The notes: generated by a model not told the origin, from the sequence alone. A stretch of 64,000 nt of DNA from FEN-1139 sp038207155 (GCA_038207155.1 JBBRAB010000021.1:1-64000), one strand, 5' to 3'; shown: positions 32,812 through 42,062, counted from the first letter of the stretch. Numbers and translations: made by a program.

Positions 32812-34419
32812 CTAGAGCAAGCAGCCGGGGCGGTAGCGTTTGATGCCGCGAGCATCGATGAAATACGGCGGATTGCAGTCCGTGGCCGGAGCGGCTGGAG
32901 CCGCGGTCGCGGCAGCCGCAGGCCCTGCCCGCTTACGAGTCGGCGTGGAACCGCTGGGAGCCTGCGCTGAGGGTTGAGGGACCGTCAAGGGTGCGACGCG
33001 CTCAAGCGAGACCACCACATCCCCATCACGCTCCAGCTGGAGCGTGCGCCGAGCCTCACGAAAACCAGTCGCAGTCACCACCAGCTCGTGTGACCGACGA
33101 TCGAGCGGCAGGCGTAGAGTATACGGGTTACTTGGTAGGAGCCGCTCGTCCCAACGCAGCTGAGCTTCTGCGGGAAATGCGGTGAGTCGCAACTCCACGC
33201 TGCTGGGCGCCGTCACCTGGGAATGGGGTGTGGGCTTTGGCCAAGCAAGCCAGACAGCGACACCAAGCACCACCAGAGCGCTGCCAATCAGCGCGAGCAT
33301 CGCGCGACTCAGCCGCGTCGAACCTGGTACCACCCGCTGCGTGTGGTCAGCCGAGCCGGTCGAATCCAGAATCCCCACAGATATCTGGGTGTGACCCGAG
33401 GGAGGAAAGCTCAGCGGAGCATTGCGGTCCCAGGTCAGCGAGGTGTCGCTCGACAGCTGCGACTCGATCTGCTGCTGCGTCTCTGCACGAAACTCCGCGA
33501 ACCACTCGCACATCAGCGCGGCAAGATCCCGTGACGAGACGGCCGCCTGCTTGCCAAGGTAGCCCTCGACCGCGGCGGCCAGCTCGGCAACAGTCGCGTA
33601 GCGATCGACTCGTTCATAGGCCATCGCCTTGACGACGATAGCTTCAAGCTCGGGCTCGATGTCTGGGCAGATCGTCGACGGCTGTGGTTGTTCCCCATTG
33701 ATGACGCGATTCATGATCGTCACGTCGGAACAACCACGCCACAAGCGCTCGCCAGTGGCCGCCTCCCAGAGCATCACCCCGCAAGCATAGACATCGACTC
33801 GGTGATCGACATCGTCGCCGTCGATCTGCTCCTGCGGCATATAGCGGAGCTTGCCCTTGATGACTCCCTGCTGCGTTTCCTGTGAGGCGCCGGCAAGCTT
33901 GGCAATGCCAAAGTCGAGAATTTTGACCTGACCGTCGAACGTCACAAACACGTTCTGCGGCGTCATGTCGCGGTGGATGACATTCATCCGCGCGCCGTCG
34001 TAGTCCCTGAGCTGATGGGCGTAGTGCAGCCCCGCCATCGCGTCACATAGGATCTTGAGGTGTGCTGCCCTCGAAAACGCAGGACCGAGCCGAACGATCA
34101 CGTCCGAGAGCGGACGGCCCTCAAGGTACTGCATCACGATCACCGGCAGCCCCTCGTGCTCGGTGACCTCATTGATCTCAACCACGTTCGGGTGGTTGAG
34201 ACGCGCCGAGAGCCGCGCCTCATTGAGGAACATCCGCCTCACCTCAGGGTCCGACGCAATGGACCGCTTGAGGGATTTGAGCACCACGAGCTTGTTGAAG
34301 CCGCCGGGCCCACGCGCCGCCGCCAGATGGACGTGGGCGGTGCCTCCCTGCCCCAGCTCCAAGAGCACGCGGTACTTGCCGACGTCTTTGTGGGTGATGG
34401 GGGAAGTGATTTCAGCCAA
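32812..34419 (-). CDS. Ser/Thr protein kinase with C-terminal PEGA domain
   Basis: 535 residues from TTG 34419. The Hanks-type kinase domain (about 15-290) is complete: Gly-rich loop LGQGGTAHV, VAIK-type Lys 48, HRDMTPQNV (149-), DFG (169-171) and RYMPQEQ in the activation segment. A juxtamembrane linker is followed by one TM (about 375-395, MLALIGSALVVLGVAVWLAW). The external part has a PEGA-like domain (VELRLTAFPAEAQLRWDERL...HELVVTATGFREARRTL), then a Pro/Ala-rich tail. A membrane signalling kinase with an extracytoplasmic sensor is inferred. It diverges from a small zinc-ribbon gene. Confidence 0.93.
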   Translation of the reverse strand: MAEITSPITHKDVGKYRVLLELGQGGTAHVHLAAARGPGGFNKLVVLKSLKRSIASDPEVRRMFLNEARLSARLNHPNVVEINEVTEHEGLPVIVMQYLEGRPLSDVIVRLGPAFSRAAHLKILCDAMAGLHYAHQLRDYDGARMNVIHRDMTPQNVFVTFDGQVKILDFGIAKLAGASQETQQGVIKGKLRYMPQEQIDGDDVDHRVDVYACGVMLWEAATGERLWRGCSDVTIMNRVINGEQPQPSTICPDIEPELEAIVVKAMAYERVDRYATVAELAAAVEGYLGKQAAVSSRDLAALMCEWFAEFRAETQQQIESQLSSDTSLTWDRNAPLSFPPSGHTQISVGILDSTGSADHTQRVVPGSTRLSRAMLALIGSALVVLGVAVWLAWPKPTPHSQVTAPSSVELRLTAFPAEAQLRWDERLLPSNPYTLRLPLDRRSHELVVTATGFREARRTLQLERDGDVVVSLERVAPLTVPQPSAQAPSGSTPTRKRAGPAAAATAAPAAPATDCNPPYFIDARGIKRYRPGCLL

Positions 34420-34543
34420 GGAGCGCCTCAGTGGACTCTCTCAGGTTAGCGCATCACGCGTCCACTCCACAACGACAGTTGCGATTCCGCTCAAACAACT
34501 GTTGCTGCCTTGGGCAGCGCCGGGCAGGCCGACACCACGCCCT

Positions 34544-34573
34544 ATCGGTAGACTGCGCATCGGTAGGCTGCGC
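34544..34573. repeat. 15-bp tandem repeat in divergent intergenic region
   Basis: ATCGGTAGACTGCGC is followed directly by ATCGGTAGGCTGCGC (one mismatch). It lies 125 bp upstream of the kinase start and 124 bp upstream of the zinc-ribbon gene, in the middle of their shared 277-base intergenic region. Two adjacent direct sites could bind a regulator. Confidence 0.5.
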
Positions 34574-34696
34574 GAGGTCAAGCTTTACAGGGCCTAAAGC
34601 ATCTGGCATACTCAACCGATCACGGTAGAGCAACACTCACAGCTGGTCCGCGCGGGCCCCTCACGCCGGTAGCCCTAGCGTCCCCGACAACCCCTC

Positions 34697-35116
34697 ATGG
34701 CCAACCTCCCCGAAGACGACAACCGACACCGCTGTGTGGACTGTGGGGCAATGTCTCCTCTCACGGAGACGAACTACACCCTCATCAGTTCGCAACATGG
34801 CTGGCGGTTGACGCGTGGGACGAACAGCGGCGGTCAGCGGATCATGGAGTGGCGCTGTCCCAACTGTTGGAACGCGCGCAAGCCCGGGACCAGCGCGGGC
34901 GCTCCGGGGACAGCAGCAGCCGCTCCTGCCTCTACCCGTGGCGTTGCGCCCAAGCCATCGTCGGTTGCGGGTCGCGCTCTGCCCGCGACGGCCGCACCGG
35001 GTCGCGCTCTGCCCGCGACGACCACGCCGGGGCACGCGGCGCCTGCGGGCCCCCACAGCCCGGTAGCGCCCTCGTCAACGTTTGGCGGGTCTCCTCCGCG
35101 GCGCCCCGTCCGCTAG
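34697..35116 (+). CDS. Small zinc-ribbon protein with Pro/Ala tail
   Basis: 139 residues. The N-terminal 62 residues contain two Cys pairs, CVDCG (13-17) and CPNCW (54-58), separated by about 37 residues (TETNYTLISSQHGWRLTRGT). This is a likely zinc-binding module. The rest is low complexity and probably disordered, with near-identical GRALPAT blocks that come from a repeated GGGTCGCGCTCTGCCCGCGA at DNA level. There is no signal peptide, so it is cytoplasmic. I recognise no family. It diverges from the Ser/Thr kinase gene. Confidence 0.65.
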   Translation: MANLPEDDNRHRCVDCGAMSPLTETNYTLISSQHGWRLTRGTNSGGQRIMEWRCPNCWNARKPGTSAGAPGTAAAAPASTRGVAPKPSSVAGRALPATAAPGRALPATTTPGHAAPAGPHSPVAPSSTFGGSPPRRPVR

Positions 35117-35168
35117 CACGCAGACCGGAGCGACGAGGCCTCTCGACCTCGTCACTCGGCGGTCGAAG

Positions 35169-36491
35169 TCAGCGCGACAGAGTGCCGTAGTTCTTCTCGA
35201 TGTAGGTCTTGACCGTCTCGATTTCCCCAGCTGCCGTGGCTGTGCGGAGGGTCTTTCCGAGATCGACCAGGCGATCTGACGCGTAAAGGCCCGACATGGC
35301 TAGGCCTCGCTCGGCCTGCTGGAAGTCGAGCATGGTCTTAGCGCGCATCACGTCAAAGTCATCCGGATAGTCCTTCGGATTGATGTCGAGCCGCGCAGGA
35401 ATGGAGCCTTTGACCTTGTTGAAGGCGAGCTGGCCCTCGATTGAGGCAAAGGTCCCGAGCAGGCGCACCGCACCGTCGCGATGGCGGGCACCCACCGGTA
35501 GCGGGAAGCTATCGGCGGTGTAGACGAAAACTGGAGACTTCGACGGAAACGCGGTCACGCCGAAATCGGTGCCGGCGACCTTGCCCTTGCCCTCAAAATA
35601 GCCCTTGGCCCAATCACCCATCGCGCTCATCGCGGCGTCGCCTGACATGACCAGATCGAGCGCGGGCTGCCAGTCGATCTTGTCCGAATCGGCGTTGACG
35701 TAGCCATCGGTACAGGGCGCGACTTTGTCCGGACCGCAGCGCAAAATGAGGGCTTCATCGAGAGCCGCCAACAGGGCACTCGAGTTGGCGGTGGACTTGC
35801 CATGCCAGAAGTCCTCGTAAGCCTTGGCCCCGGCAATGCCCGGAAATATATGTTCAAAGACCAGCTCTTGGAGCGTCCAGTTGTTGACGTTACCGAGGGC
35901 CAGCGGGATCTTCCCCTTCTTCTTGATCGCCTCGCAGAGGGTGTTGAACTCCTCTAGCGTCATGGTCGAACTGGGCTCTTTCAGACCCAGCTCCTTAAAC
36001 AGCTTCTTGTTGTAAAATAGGGAATTGATGCGATGCACATTGAGCGGCACGCCGTAGTACTTGCCGTCAACGCTCGTAGCAGCCACGAGCTCTTTCCAGA
36101 ACACCGCTGAGTCCAGCTCGGCCGGCAAGGGTTCCAACTTGGAATCGGCTGCATCGGTCCCGTTAACAAGGACCCAGCGCGGGTAATCCGCCCCCACGTT
36201 GACCTGAAAAGTATCGGGGGGATTTGGCGGCTTGCTCGTGAGGTTCTTTTCGAGTTGCGCGTGCGCGCTCCCGGAGTCGGGCCCTGCTAGGTTGGTCACT
36301 GTGTCGCCGGGGAAGCGCGCCTTGTGCACCGCCGTCACAGCATCAAATGCCTCCTTCTCGCCTAGCGACGTCCACCAACTGAACAGCTCGATCGTGGTGG
36401 GCTCGGGAGTCGTTGAGTCCGAGGAACTCGAACAACCTGCCCCGATCACAACGATTGCCGCGAGCGCTGAACTGATAACGGTCTTTCTCAT
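35169..36491 (-). CDS. ABC-type sugar-binding lipoprotein
   Basis: 440 residues from ATG 36491, chosen for the lipoprotein signal MRKTVISSALAAIVVIGAGC and AGGGGA upstream; the frame is open to 36566. The mature part follows the family-1 extracellular solute-binding fold: TIELFSWWTSLGEKEAFDAV, DTFQVNVGADYPRWV, GKYYGVPLNVHRINSLFYNK, GDAAMSAMGDWAKGYF, and TADSFPLPVGARHRDGA. Carbohydrate uptake is the usual role. No permease or ATPase gene is next to it, so partners must be encoded elsewhere. Confidence 0.9.
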   Translation of the reverse strand: MRKTVISSALAAIVVIGAGCSSSSDSTTPEPTTIELFSWWTSLGEKEAFDAVTAVHKARFPGDTVTNLAGPDSGSAHAQLEKNLTSKPPNPPDTFQVNVGADYPRWVLVNGTDAADSKLEPLPAELDSAVFWKELVAATSVDGKYYGVPLNVHRINSLFYNKKLFKELGLKEPSSTMTLEEFNTLCEAIKKKGKIPLALGNVNNWTLQELVFEHIFPGIAGAKAYEDFWHGKSTANSSALLAALDEALILRCGPDKVAPCTDGYVNADSDKIDWQPALDLVMSGDAAMSAMGDWAKGYFEGKGKVAGTDFGVTAFPSKSPVFVYTADSFPLPVGARHRDGAVRLLGTFASIEGQLAFNKVKGSIPARLDINPKDYPDDFDVMRAKTMLDFQQAERGLAMSGLYASDRLVDLGKTLRTATAAGEIETVKTYIEKNYGTLSR

Positions 36492-36860
36492 GCGATCCCC
36501 TGCCTTCCTCATTCGTGGTTCAGCCGCGACGAAATCGTCGCGGAGTCGAACCTGCAAATCTATCACTGTCAGCTCTACGGACCGTCAGGATTCCCCCTAA
36601 GGTGGGACAGTAACTGGTAGCTCGTTTGAGCAGGCCGCGACTGCGATAGCCGCCGACTTGTAGGCGAGTGCAGGTGCAGTGAGGTGCTGCGTCGTCGATT
36701 TTCTGCCTCAGCTCGAGGTCCTGGATTAACTAGAAGCTGGAACATTAAGAACGTCGGCCCCGCGACCTATTAGCCCTCAGACGGCACGAACCGCGAGCCC
36801 CGCTTGACGACGATTGCGATCTCAGGTTTTCTTGGAAGTACCTTGCTCTTGGTCCGAACG
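36492..36860. other. Intergenic region, no gene recognised
   Basis: 369 bases between the divergent sugar-binding protein gene and the PEGA protein gene. The frame of the latter is open from TTG 36804, so its true start could lie in the last 57 bases. I see no repeats, RNA fold or insertion-sequence end that I would defend here. Confidence 0.4.
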
Positions 36861-37721
36861 ATGTCGCTCTGCCTCTGTATGGGGCTCCTGTTGACCGCGC
36901 CACGCGCGCGGGCCGAGGCCCCCGTGCCCAGCCCGCCGGCGCGGGTGACCCGGGAGGTCTGCATCAAGTCGCACGAGCTGTCCCAGGAGCTGCGCTTGGA
37001 CGACAAATTCGTCGAGGCACGGCGAGAACTCCTGCTCTGCGCGGACGCGCAGTGCCCCGCCGCCCTTCGAATCGACTGCACCCGCTGGCTTGACGAGCTG
37101 GAAACCCTGACGCCATCCGTACTCTTCGCCGCTCGCTCAGAGCGAGGCGACGAGAGTGACGTGGAAGTCTGGGTGGACGAGCAGCGGGTCTGGGAGCGGT
37201 TGTCAGGTCGCGCCCTTGAGCTCAATCCGGGCCCTCATCAGCTTCGCTTTCGCATGGCCGGACGCGCCGAGCGGCGTCAGTTCGTGCTGCTGCGCGAGGG
37301 CGAACGAGGACGCGTCGTCACGGCGGACTTCACCCCAGCCGCCAAAGCTACCCCGACAGAGGCCGCCATGGCGCCGATTCGAATGACGCGCCCAACGCCG
37401 CCCCTCGTGTACTGGCTGGGGGGACTGTCTCTCGCCTCACTGGCAGGCGCAGCCTACTTCGGGACCGAGGCGTTGCTGGAACGCAACTCGGCACGCGACG
37501 AGTGCTCACCCGTCTGTGACAAGTCACGCATGAGCGGTATCCGAGCCGACGCCTTGACCGCCGATCTGCTCGGAGGCCTCGGACTCGGATCGGCCGCGGT
37601 AGCAGCGCTGCTCTACATCAACCGACCGAGCGTGCCTGTGACCAAGGCTGTCACCCATCTCCCGTTTACGGCAACCACCGACGGTCACAGCGCCTGGCTA
37701 CAATGGGGAGGAGCGTTCTGA
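36861..37721 (+). CDS. Exported PEGA-domain protein with C-terminal two-TM module
   Basis: 286 residues from ATG 36861, chosen because MSLCLCMGLLLTAPRARA/EA is a good signal peptide; a TTG at 36804 is the alternative. Residues about 30-85 form a Cys-containing helical segment (VCIKSHELSQELRLDDKFVEARRELLLC, TPR-like). A PEGA-like beta domain follows (about 95-165, VEVWVDEQRVWERL...LELNPGPHQLRFRM). Then come TM1 (about 190-212), a loop with two Cys (DECSPVCDK), a Gly-rich TM2 (GGLGLGSAAVAALLYI) and a C-terminal strand ending WLQWGGAF. The same order is found in two other genes here, at 47288 and 58798. The stop overlaps the next gene. Confidence 0.7.
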   Translation: MSLCLCMGLLLTAPRARAEAPVPSPPARVTREVCIKSHELSQELRLDDKFVEARRELLLCADAQCPAALRIDCTRWLDELETLTPSVLFAARSERGDESDVEVWVDEQRVWERLSGRALELNPGPHQLRFRMAGRAERRQFVLLREGERGRVVTADFTPAAKATPTEAAMAPIRMTRPTPPLVYWLGGLSLASLAGAAYFGTEALLERNSARDECSPVCDKSRMSGIRADALTADLLGGLGLGSAAVAALLYINRPSVPVTKAVTHLPFTATTDGHSAWLQWGGAF

Positions 37722-38278
37722 TGTTCCCACTCTTGCGCCGATCTCTAGCCGCGTCACTGCTTGCGCTGCCCTTGGCCTGCAGCGTCTCGCTTGGACTCAA
37801 TGAGCTTGAGGCGGGCTGCCCAGATGGACAGAAGTACTGCGACGGCCAATGCATTGGGACCGACGACCCCGCTCACGGTTGCGCCGCGGAGGGCTGTGGC
37901 GGCTGCAATCTCCCCCACGCCAAGGCCAGCTGCAGCGCGGGGGGAGTCTGCGCGGTTGCCCTCTGCGCGTCGGGCTTCCGCGACTGCCAGGATACCCTAC
38001 CCGGTTGCGAGACGGACACCGACAGTGACGTCGAGCGCTGCGGTGACTGCGACACCGACTGCACCAGGTCGCCTCCGCCCAATGTGCTCGAACCCGCCTG
38101 TGGCGGAGGGGTCTGCTACGCCCTGCGCTGCCAGCGCGACTCGTCAGACTGCAACGGCCTGTGGGAAGACGGCTGTGAGGAGTCGCGGGCGGAGCTGCAG
38201 ACCGATGCGCGTAATTGTGGGCGCTGCGGGACCGCCTGCACCGGCGGACAGAGCTGCGTCGCGGGCCAATGCCAATAG
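37721..38278 (+). CDS. Cys-rich lipoprotein
   Basis: 185 residues. ATG 37721 overlaps the previous stop (TGATG), with GGGGAGGAG about 9 bases upstream. The lipoprotein signal is MFPLLRRSLAASLLALPLAC. The mature protein has more than 20 Cys in repeated CGxC-type units (CGGCNLPHAKASC, CGDCDTDCTR, CGRCGTACTGGQSC), a pattern common in Myxococcota surface lipoproteins and reminiscent of EGF-like or disulfide-rich stalks. It is translationally coupled to the PEGA protein, so both probably act in the periplasm or on the outer membrane together. Confidence 0.75.
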   Translation: MFPLLRRSLAASLLALPLACSVSLGLNELEAGCPDGQKYCDGQCIGTDDPAHGCAAEGCGGCNLPHAKASCSAGGVCAVALCASGFRDCQDTLPGCETDTDSDVERCGDCDTDCTRSPPPNVLEPACGGGVCYALRCQRDSSDCNGLWEDGCEESRAELQTDARNCGRCGTACTGGQSCVAGQCQ

Positions 38279-38339
38279 CGTGAACACCCGACTGCTGACG
38301 CGGGACTCTGGGCGCGAGCGATGGTAATGCGGCCAGGCC

Positions 38340-39821
38340 ATGCACGTTCACTTCGTTGCCGTCGCCGGAACGGGAATGGGCGCCCTCGCGGGGCTTGTCC
38401 GACAACTCGGGCATGAGGTCACCGGGAGTGACCTGCATTTCGACCCCCCGATGGGGCCTGCGCTCGAGCGTTGGGGCGTGCGTTGCGTACAGGGGTTCGA
38501 TGCGCGGCACCTTGAGCCGCGTCCGGATCTGGTCGTGGTCGGCAACGTGTGCCGCAAGGACAATGTCGAGGCGGTCGCGGCCTTCGCGGCGGGACTCAGG
38601 GTCACGCACATCGCTGGCGCACTGCGCGAGCTCGCGCTTGCCAACACCGCGCCACTCGTGGTGGCTGGCACCCATGGCAAGACCACGACCACTGCGCTGG
38701 CGAGCTTTCTGCTCGACCGTTGCGGCTATGCACCGGGGTTCCTGGTCGGTGGGTTGCCACTCGACTTCGGCACGAGTGCGCGCCCCGCGGTTCCACGCCG
38801 CTCACTACCCCAAGCAGATGGCCCCCAGCGCCGCGTACCATTCGTGATCGAAGGCGACGAGTACGACACCGCCTACTTCGAGAAAACGGCCAAATTCCTG
38901 CATTATGGTGCAGAGGTCGCGATCATCACGAGTGTCGAACACGATCACATCGACATCTACCCCACCTTTGACGACTACCGCGCGGCCTTCGCAGCGTTCA
39001 TCGCAGGCGTACCCGAGCAGGGTCTGGTGATCGCGCACGCGGGCTCAAGGCAGGTGGTCGAGCTCGTGCGCGCACATGCCAAGGCGCCAATCGCCTGGTA
39101 CGCACTCGAGGGAGAAGACACCCATGGCGAGCCGCCGCACTGGCTCGCCGCGCCGCTGCCGAGCAAACCCGAAGGAACGGCTTTCGATCTCTACGCCGGC
39201 GGCGTGTACGTTGGACGACTTCAAACGCGTCTCTCAGGGCGCCACAACATCGCCAACGCGACCGCTGCGCTGGCCGCCTGCGCGCAAGGTTACGGCGCCA
39301 AGCTGCACGAGCTCGGACGCGCACTCGCGGACTTTCAGGGAGTCGCGCGACGCCAGCAGGTGCTGGGACGCCCCGGCGGCATCACGGTGATCGACGATTT
39401 CGCCCATCACCCAACGGCGGTCGCGGAGACGCTGGCAGGGCTTCGGGCACGTTACAGCCAAGGGCGGCTCTGGGCCGTCTTCGAGCCCCGCAGCGCCACC
39501 GCCTGCCGTCGGACGCATCAGCAGGCTTACGCGACGGCCTTTAGCGCGGCTGATCAGATCTTGCTCGCACCGGTGGGTCGTCCGAACTTGCCCCCTGAGG
39601 AGCGGCTCGACCTCGCTCTGCTGGCCAGTGACCTGGAAAACCAGGGCAAAAATGCCCGCGCGCTGCCCTCGATAGACGCCATCCTTGAGACGCTGGCCGG
39701 GGAGGCTCGGAGCGGGGACACGATTGCGCTGTTGTCGAACGGCTCATTCGGTGGCATCCACGCCCGTCTGCTCGGTCGCTTGGCGGCTGAGCTCCCCCCG
39801 TCCCGAGGAGCTGACAAGTGA
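38340..39821 (+). CDS. mpl: UDP-MurNAc:L-Ala-gamma-D-Glu-mDAP ligase
   Basis: 493 residues. Mur-ligase architecture: an N-terminal Rossmann domain (HFVAVAGTGMGALAGLV, VTGSDLHFDPPMGPAL), ATP loop GTHGKTTTT (110-118), a central domain with FVIEGDEYDTAYFEK, EHDHIDIYPTFDDY, RLSGRHNIANATAA, and a C-terminal domain with IDDFAHHPTAV, LWAVFEPRSATACRR. The MurNAc-first recognition and the GDEYDTAYFEK segment separate Mpl from MurC. It recycles tripeptide from turned-over peptidoglycan onto UDP-MurNAc. It is first in a tight four-gene run. Confidence 0.93.
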   Translation: MHVHFVAVAGTGMGALAGLVRQLGHEVTGSDLHFDPPMGPALERWGVRCVQGFDARHLEPRPDLVVVGNVCRKDNVEAVAAFAAGLRVTHIAGALRELALANTAPLVVAGTHGKTTTTALASFLLDRCGYAPGFLVGGLPLDFGTSARPAVPRRSLPQADGPQRRVPFVIEGDEYDTAYFEKTAKFLHYGAEVAIITSVEHDHIDIYPTFDDYRAAFAAFIAGVPEQGLVIAHAGSRQVVELVRAHAKAPIAWYALEGEDTHGEPPHWLAAPLPSKPEGTAFDLYAGGVYVGRLQTRLSGRHNIANATAALAACAQGYGAKLHELGRALADFQGVARRQQVLGRPGGITVIDDFAHHPTAVAETLAGLRARYSQGRLWAVFEPRSATACRRTHQQAYATAFSAADQILLAPVGRPNLPPEERLDLALLASDLENQGKNARALPSIDAILETLAGEARSGDTIALLSNGSFGGIHARLLGRLAAELPPSRGADK

Positions 39822-40309
39822 CCTGCATTTGCGGAAAAGGCGAGTCCCTCGAAACCTGCTGTGGCCCCTACCTCTCTGGCGAGCGGTGGCCGGAGACCGC
39901 AGAGGATTTGATGCGCGCGCGCTACACGGCGTACGCAACCCACAACATCGACTTCATCTTCAAGTCGCACCATCCGTCCAGCGTGTCGAGTGTGGACCGC
40001 GAGAGCACCGAAGCCTGGAGCAACAACGCTGAATGGCTCGGGCTCGAGGTCAACAAGACCGAGCTCGGTGGTCCGAGCGACGAGGCCGGCTTCGTCGAGT
40101 TCGTCGCGCGCTACAAGTTCCAGGGCGCCACCATTCCGCACCGCGAGCGCGCTCAGTTTGAGAAGCTCGAGGGCAAGTGGTTCTTCGTGGACGGCAAAGA
40201 GCTGGCAGCGCAACCCGTGGTTCGCGAGGGTCCGCGCGTCGGCCGCAACGATCCCTGTCCGTGCAAGAGCGGCAAGAAACACAAGAAATGCTGCGGTAAG
40301 GCCGCCTAA
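39818..40309 (+). CDS. YchJ-like SEC-C motif protein (UPF0225)
   Basis: 163 residues from GTG 39818, which overlaps the mpl stop (GTGA). The N-terminal metal motif is CICGKGESLETCCGPYL. The NTF2-like core contains TAEDLMRARYTAYA, HHPSSVSSVDRE and FVEFVARYKFQG. The C-terminal SEC-C motif is GRNDPCPCKSGKKHKKCCG. Having the zinc-binding motif at both ends is usual for YchJ. The function in the cell is not established. Confidence 0.9.
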   Translation: MTCICGKGESLETCCGPYLSGERWPETAEDLMRARYTAYATHNIDFIFKSHHPSSVSSVDRESTEAWSNNAEWLGLEVNKTELGGPSDEAGFVEFVARYKFQGATIPHRERAQFEKLEGKWFFVDGKELAAQPVVREGPRVGRNDPCPCKSGKKHKKCCGKAA

Positions 40310-40318
40310 GCGCGTCCC

Positions 40319-41134
40319 ATGCAGAGCCGCACCCCTGCCGAGCTGGCAACCATCGCGCTCGAGGTTGCCAGCCAAGCGGCCCTGCTGCTCCAGGCCGGCT
40401 TTCGCAGTCGCCCCGCAGTCGGCAAAAAGGCGCGCATCGATCTTGTGACCGAGTTCGATCTGGCGAGCGAAGTCTTGCTGCGCCAAAGGCTCAGTGAGCT
40501 CACCCCTGAGCTGCCGCTGATCGGTGAGGAGCAGGGTGGAACCCCCACCACGGAGTTGGCCTGGTACGTTGATCCCCTCGATGGGACGACCAACTTCGTG
40601 CATGGGCATCCATTTTATTGTGTGAGCGTGGGAGCGATGCGTGACGGACGTCCGGTGGCCGGCGCGGTCGTCGCTCCATCGCTCGGACTCAGTTACCACG
40701 GCGCCATCGGGGAGCTCGCCTATCGCAATGGGGAGCCCTGCCGGGTGAGCGACAGCGTCGAGCTCGAGGACTCACTGCTCGCGACCGGGTTCTCTCCCAA
40801 CTACCGTCGCGAGCCACCCCACGACAATTTCGAGCCGTTCCTGCGAGCCAAGCGCATCGTGCGTGGAGTGCGTCGCTGTGGCGCGGCCGCGCTCGATCTC
40901 TGTTTCGTCGCGGACGGCACCTACGACGGCTATTGGGAGAGGAGCCTGCACGCCTGGGATCTCGTCGCTGGCTCGGCGATCCTGCTGGCAGCGGGAGGGC
41001 GAATTACGGGCCTTCACGGTCGCGAGCCGGAGCTCTCGATCGGGCACGTGATCGCGTCCAACGGGCGGCTTCACGAGGCTCTGCTCGAGCTGGTGGGGGA
41101 AGACCCACAACGGGTCCCCTTGCCCTCCGCCTGA
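40319..41134 (+). CDS. Inositol monophosphatase family protein
   Basis: 271 residues. The metal-binding sites are IGEEQ (E70), DPLDGTTNFVHG (D85, D88) and SLHAWDLVAGSAIL near the C-terminus. The order and length match bacterial SuhB/IMPase. The substrate could be inositol-1-phosphate or a related sugar phosphate such as histidinol phosphate, which sequence alone does not settle. It lies 9 bp after the YchJ-like gene in the mpl operon. Confidence 0.9.
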   Translation: MQSRTPAELATIALEVASQAALLLQAGFRSRPAVGKKARIDLVTEFDLASEVLLRQRLSELTPELPLIGEEQGGTPTTELAWYVDPLDGTTNFVHGHPFYCVSVGAMRDGRPVAGAVVAPSLGLSYHGAIGELAYRNGEPCRVSDSVELEDSLLATGFSPNYRREPPHDNFEPFLRAKRIVRGVRRCGAAALDLCFVADGTYDGYWERSLHAWDLVAGSAILLAAGGRITGLHGREPELSIGHVIASNGRLHEALLELVGEDPQRVPLPSA

Positions 41135-41154
41135 AAACCGGGCAGAAAGCCCGA

Positions 41155-42033
41155 GTGAAGCTCTGGCTGCTGCTGCTGCCCCTCTCTGTCGGTTGTACCA
41201 CCGCTGGCTCGGCGTGGATGCGGGCCGGTGCAGCCAATCCAGACGCCTGGGATCACGAAGAACCACCGCCGGTGCCGCGCGTCGCTGAAACCAAACCTGT
41301 CCAAGTGCGCGAAGACGGCGTGCGCACGCTAGCCGAGCCCCCGGCCCCAAAGTCACCGCTGGCCGAGGTGGACAGTGGTGAGGCGGAACCACTCAAGCTA
41401 CGCGGCGGGCCTTCGAAACCCAAGCGCGGCGTGCCCAAGCAGCTCGCTGGACGGGTGCTCGGCACCTTCCGCAACACCTATTACGATTTCCCAAGCGAGT
41501 CCGAGTTCACTGGGGATGCGGTCTCGCTCTATGACGGCAGCTGCCGTCCGCTGACGCGCGTCAATCGCGGATTCTTTGAGGCGGTCTGCGTGCAGGGCAG
41601 CGGGCTGCTCAGCAGCGGAAGCCCCATCAGCTTTAACCGTCGGGACTGCGACTGCGCGGAGCTCTGTCCGCGCACGGGCCAACGGATCTGCTTTGATTCG
41701 CTGGAGCTCGCGCGCTTTCCCTGGGGACGCGGCGCCATGGGACAAGCCATCACGCCGCTGCTCACGATCGCGGTCGATTCGGCCGAGATCCCGCTCGGGA
41801 CCTCCGTCTACATTCCCGAGTTCGAGGGGCTCCCGCGCGAGCTGAGCGGCGGCGGGTCGCATGACGGCTGCTTCATTGCGCAGGATCGTGGCCTCAAGGT
41901 GCAAGGCAAGCATGTGGACGTGTTCACCGGTCAGCGCGCGATGACACGTCGCTGGAACGGGCTGGTCGGAAGCAACGCTGGCGTCACCGTGGTCGTCGAT
42001 AGTCCGCATTGCGCGCGCGACACCTCGCGCTAG
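41155..42033 (+). CDS. 3D-domain lipoprotein, possible peptidoglycan enzyme
   Basis: 292 residues from GTG 41155 (MKLWLLLLPLSVGC, lipobox Cys 14); the frame continues upstream into the phosphatase gene but the signal peptide fixes the start. A Pro-rich linker runs to about residue 85. The domain after it has GTFRNTYYDFPSESEF, GFFEAVCVQGSG, ITPLLTIAVDSAEIPLGTSV and the 3D signature DGCFIAQDRGLKVQGKHVDV. Several Cys (DCDCAELC) are inserted in the middle. The 3D domain with its aspartates occurs in MltA and in resuscitation-type muralytic enzymes, so glycan-strand cleavage is plausible. It is last in the mpl operon. Confidence 0.75.
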   Translation: MKLWLLLLPLSVGCTTAGSAWMRAGAANPDAWDHEEPPPVPRVAETKPVQVREDGVRTLAEPPAPKSPLAEVDSGEAEPLKLRGGPSKPKRGVPKQLAGRVLGTFRNTYYDFPSESEFTGDAVSLYDGSCRPLTRVNRGFFEAVCVQGSGLLSSGSPISFNRRDCDCAELCPRTGQRICFDSLELARFPWGRGAMGQAITPLLTIAVDSAEIPLGTSVYIPEFEGLPRELSGGGSHDGCFIAQDRGLKVQGKHVDVFTGQRAMTRRWNGLVGSNAGVTVVVDSPHCARDTSR

Positions 42034-42062
42034 CCCGCGCGCCTCCCATGGCAGACGGCGCG

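Noticed and set aside
40933..41154. Upstream extension of the 3D-domain lipoprotein frame into the phosphatase gene.
   Set aside because: The extension overlaps the conserved C-terminus of the inositol-phosphatase family protein and would bury the lipobox. The GTG at 41155 gives a proper lipoprotein signal.
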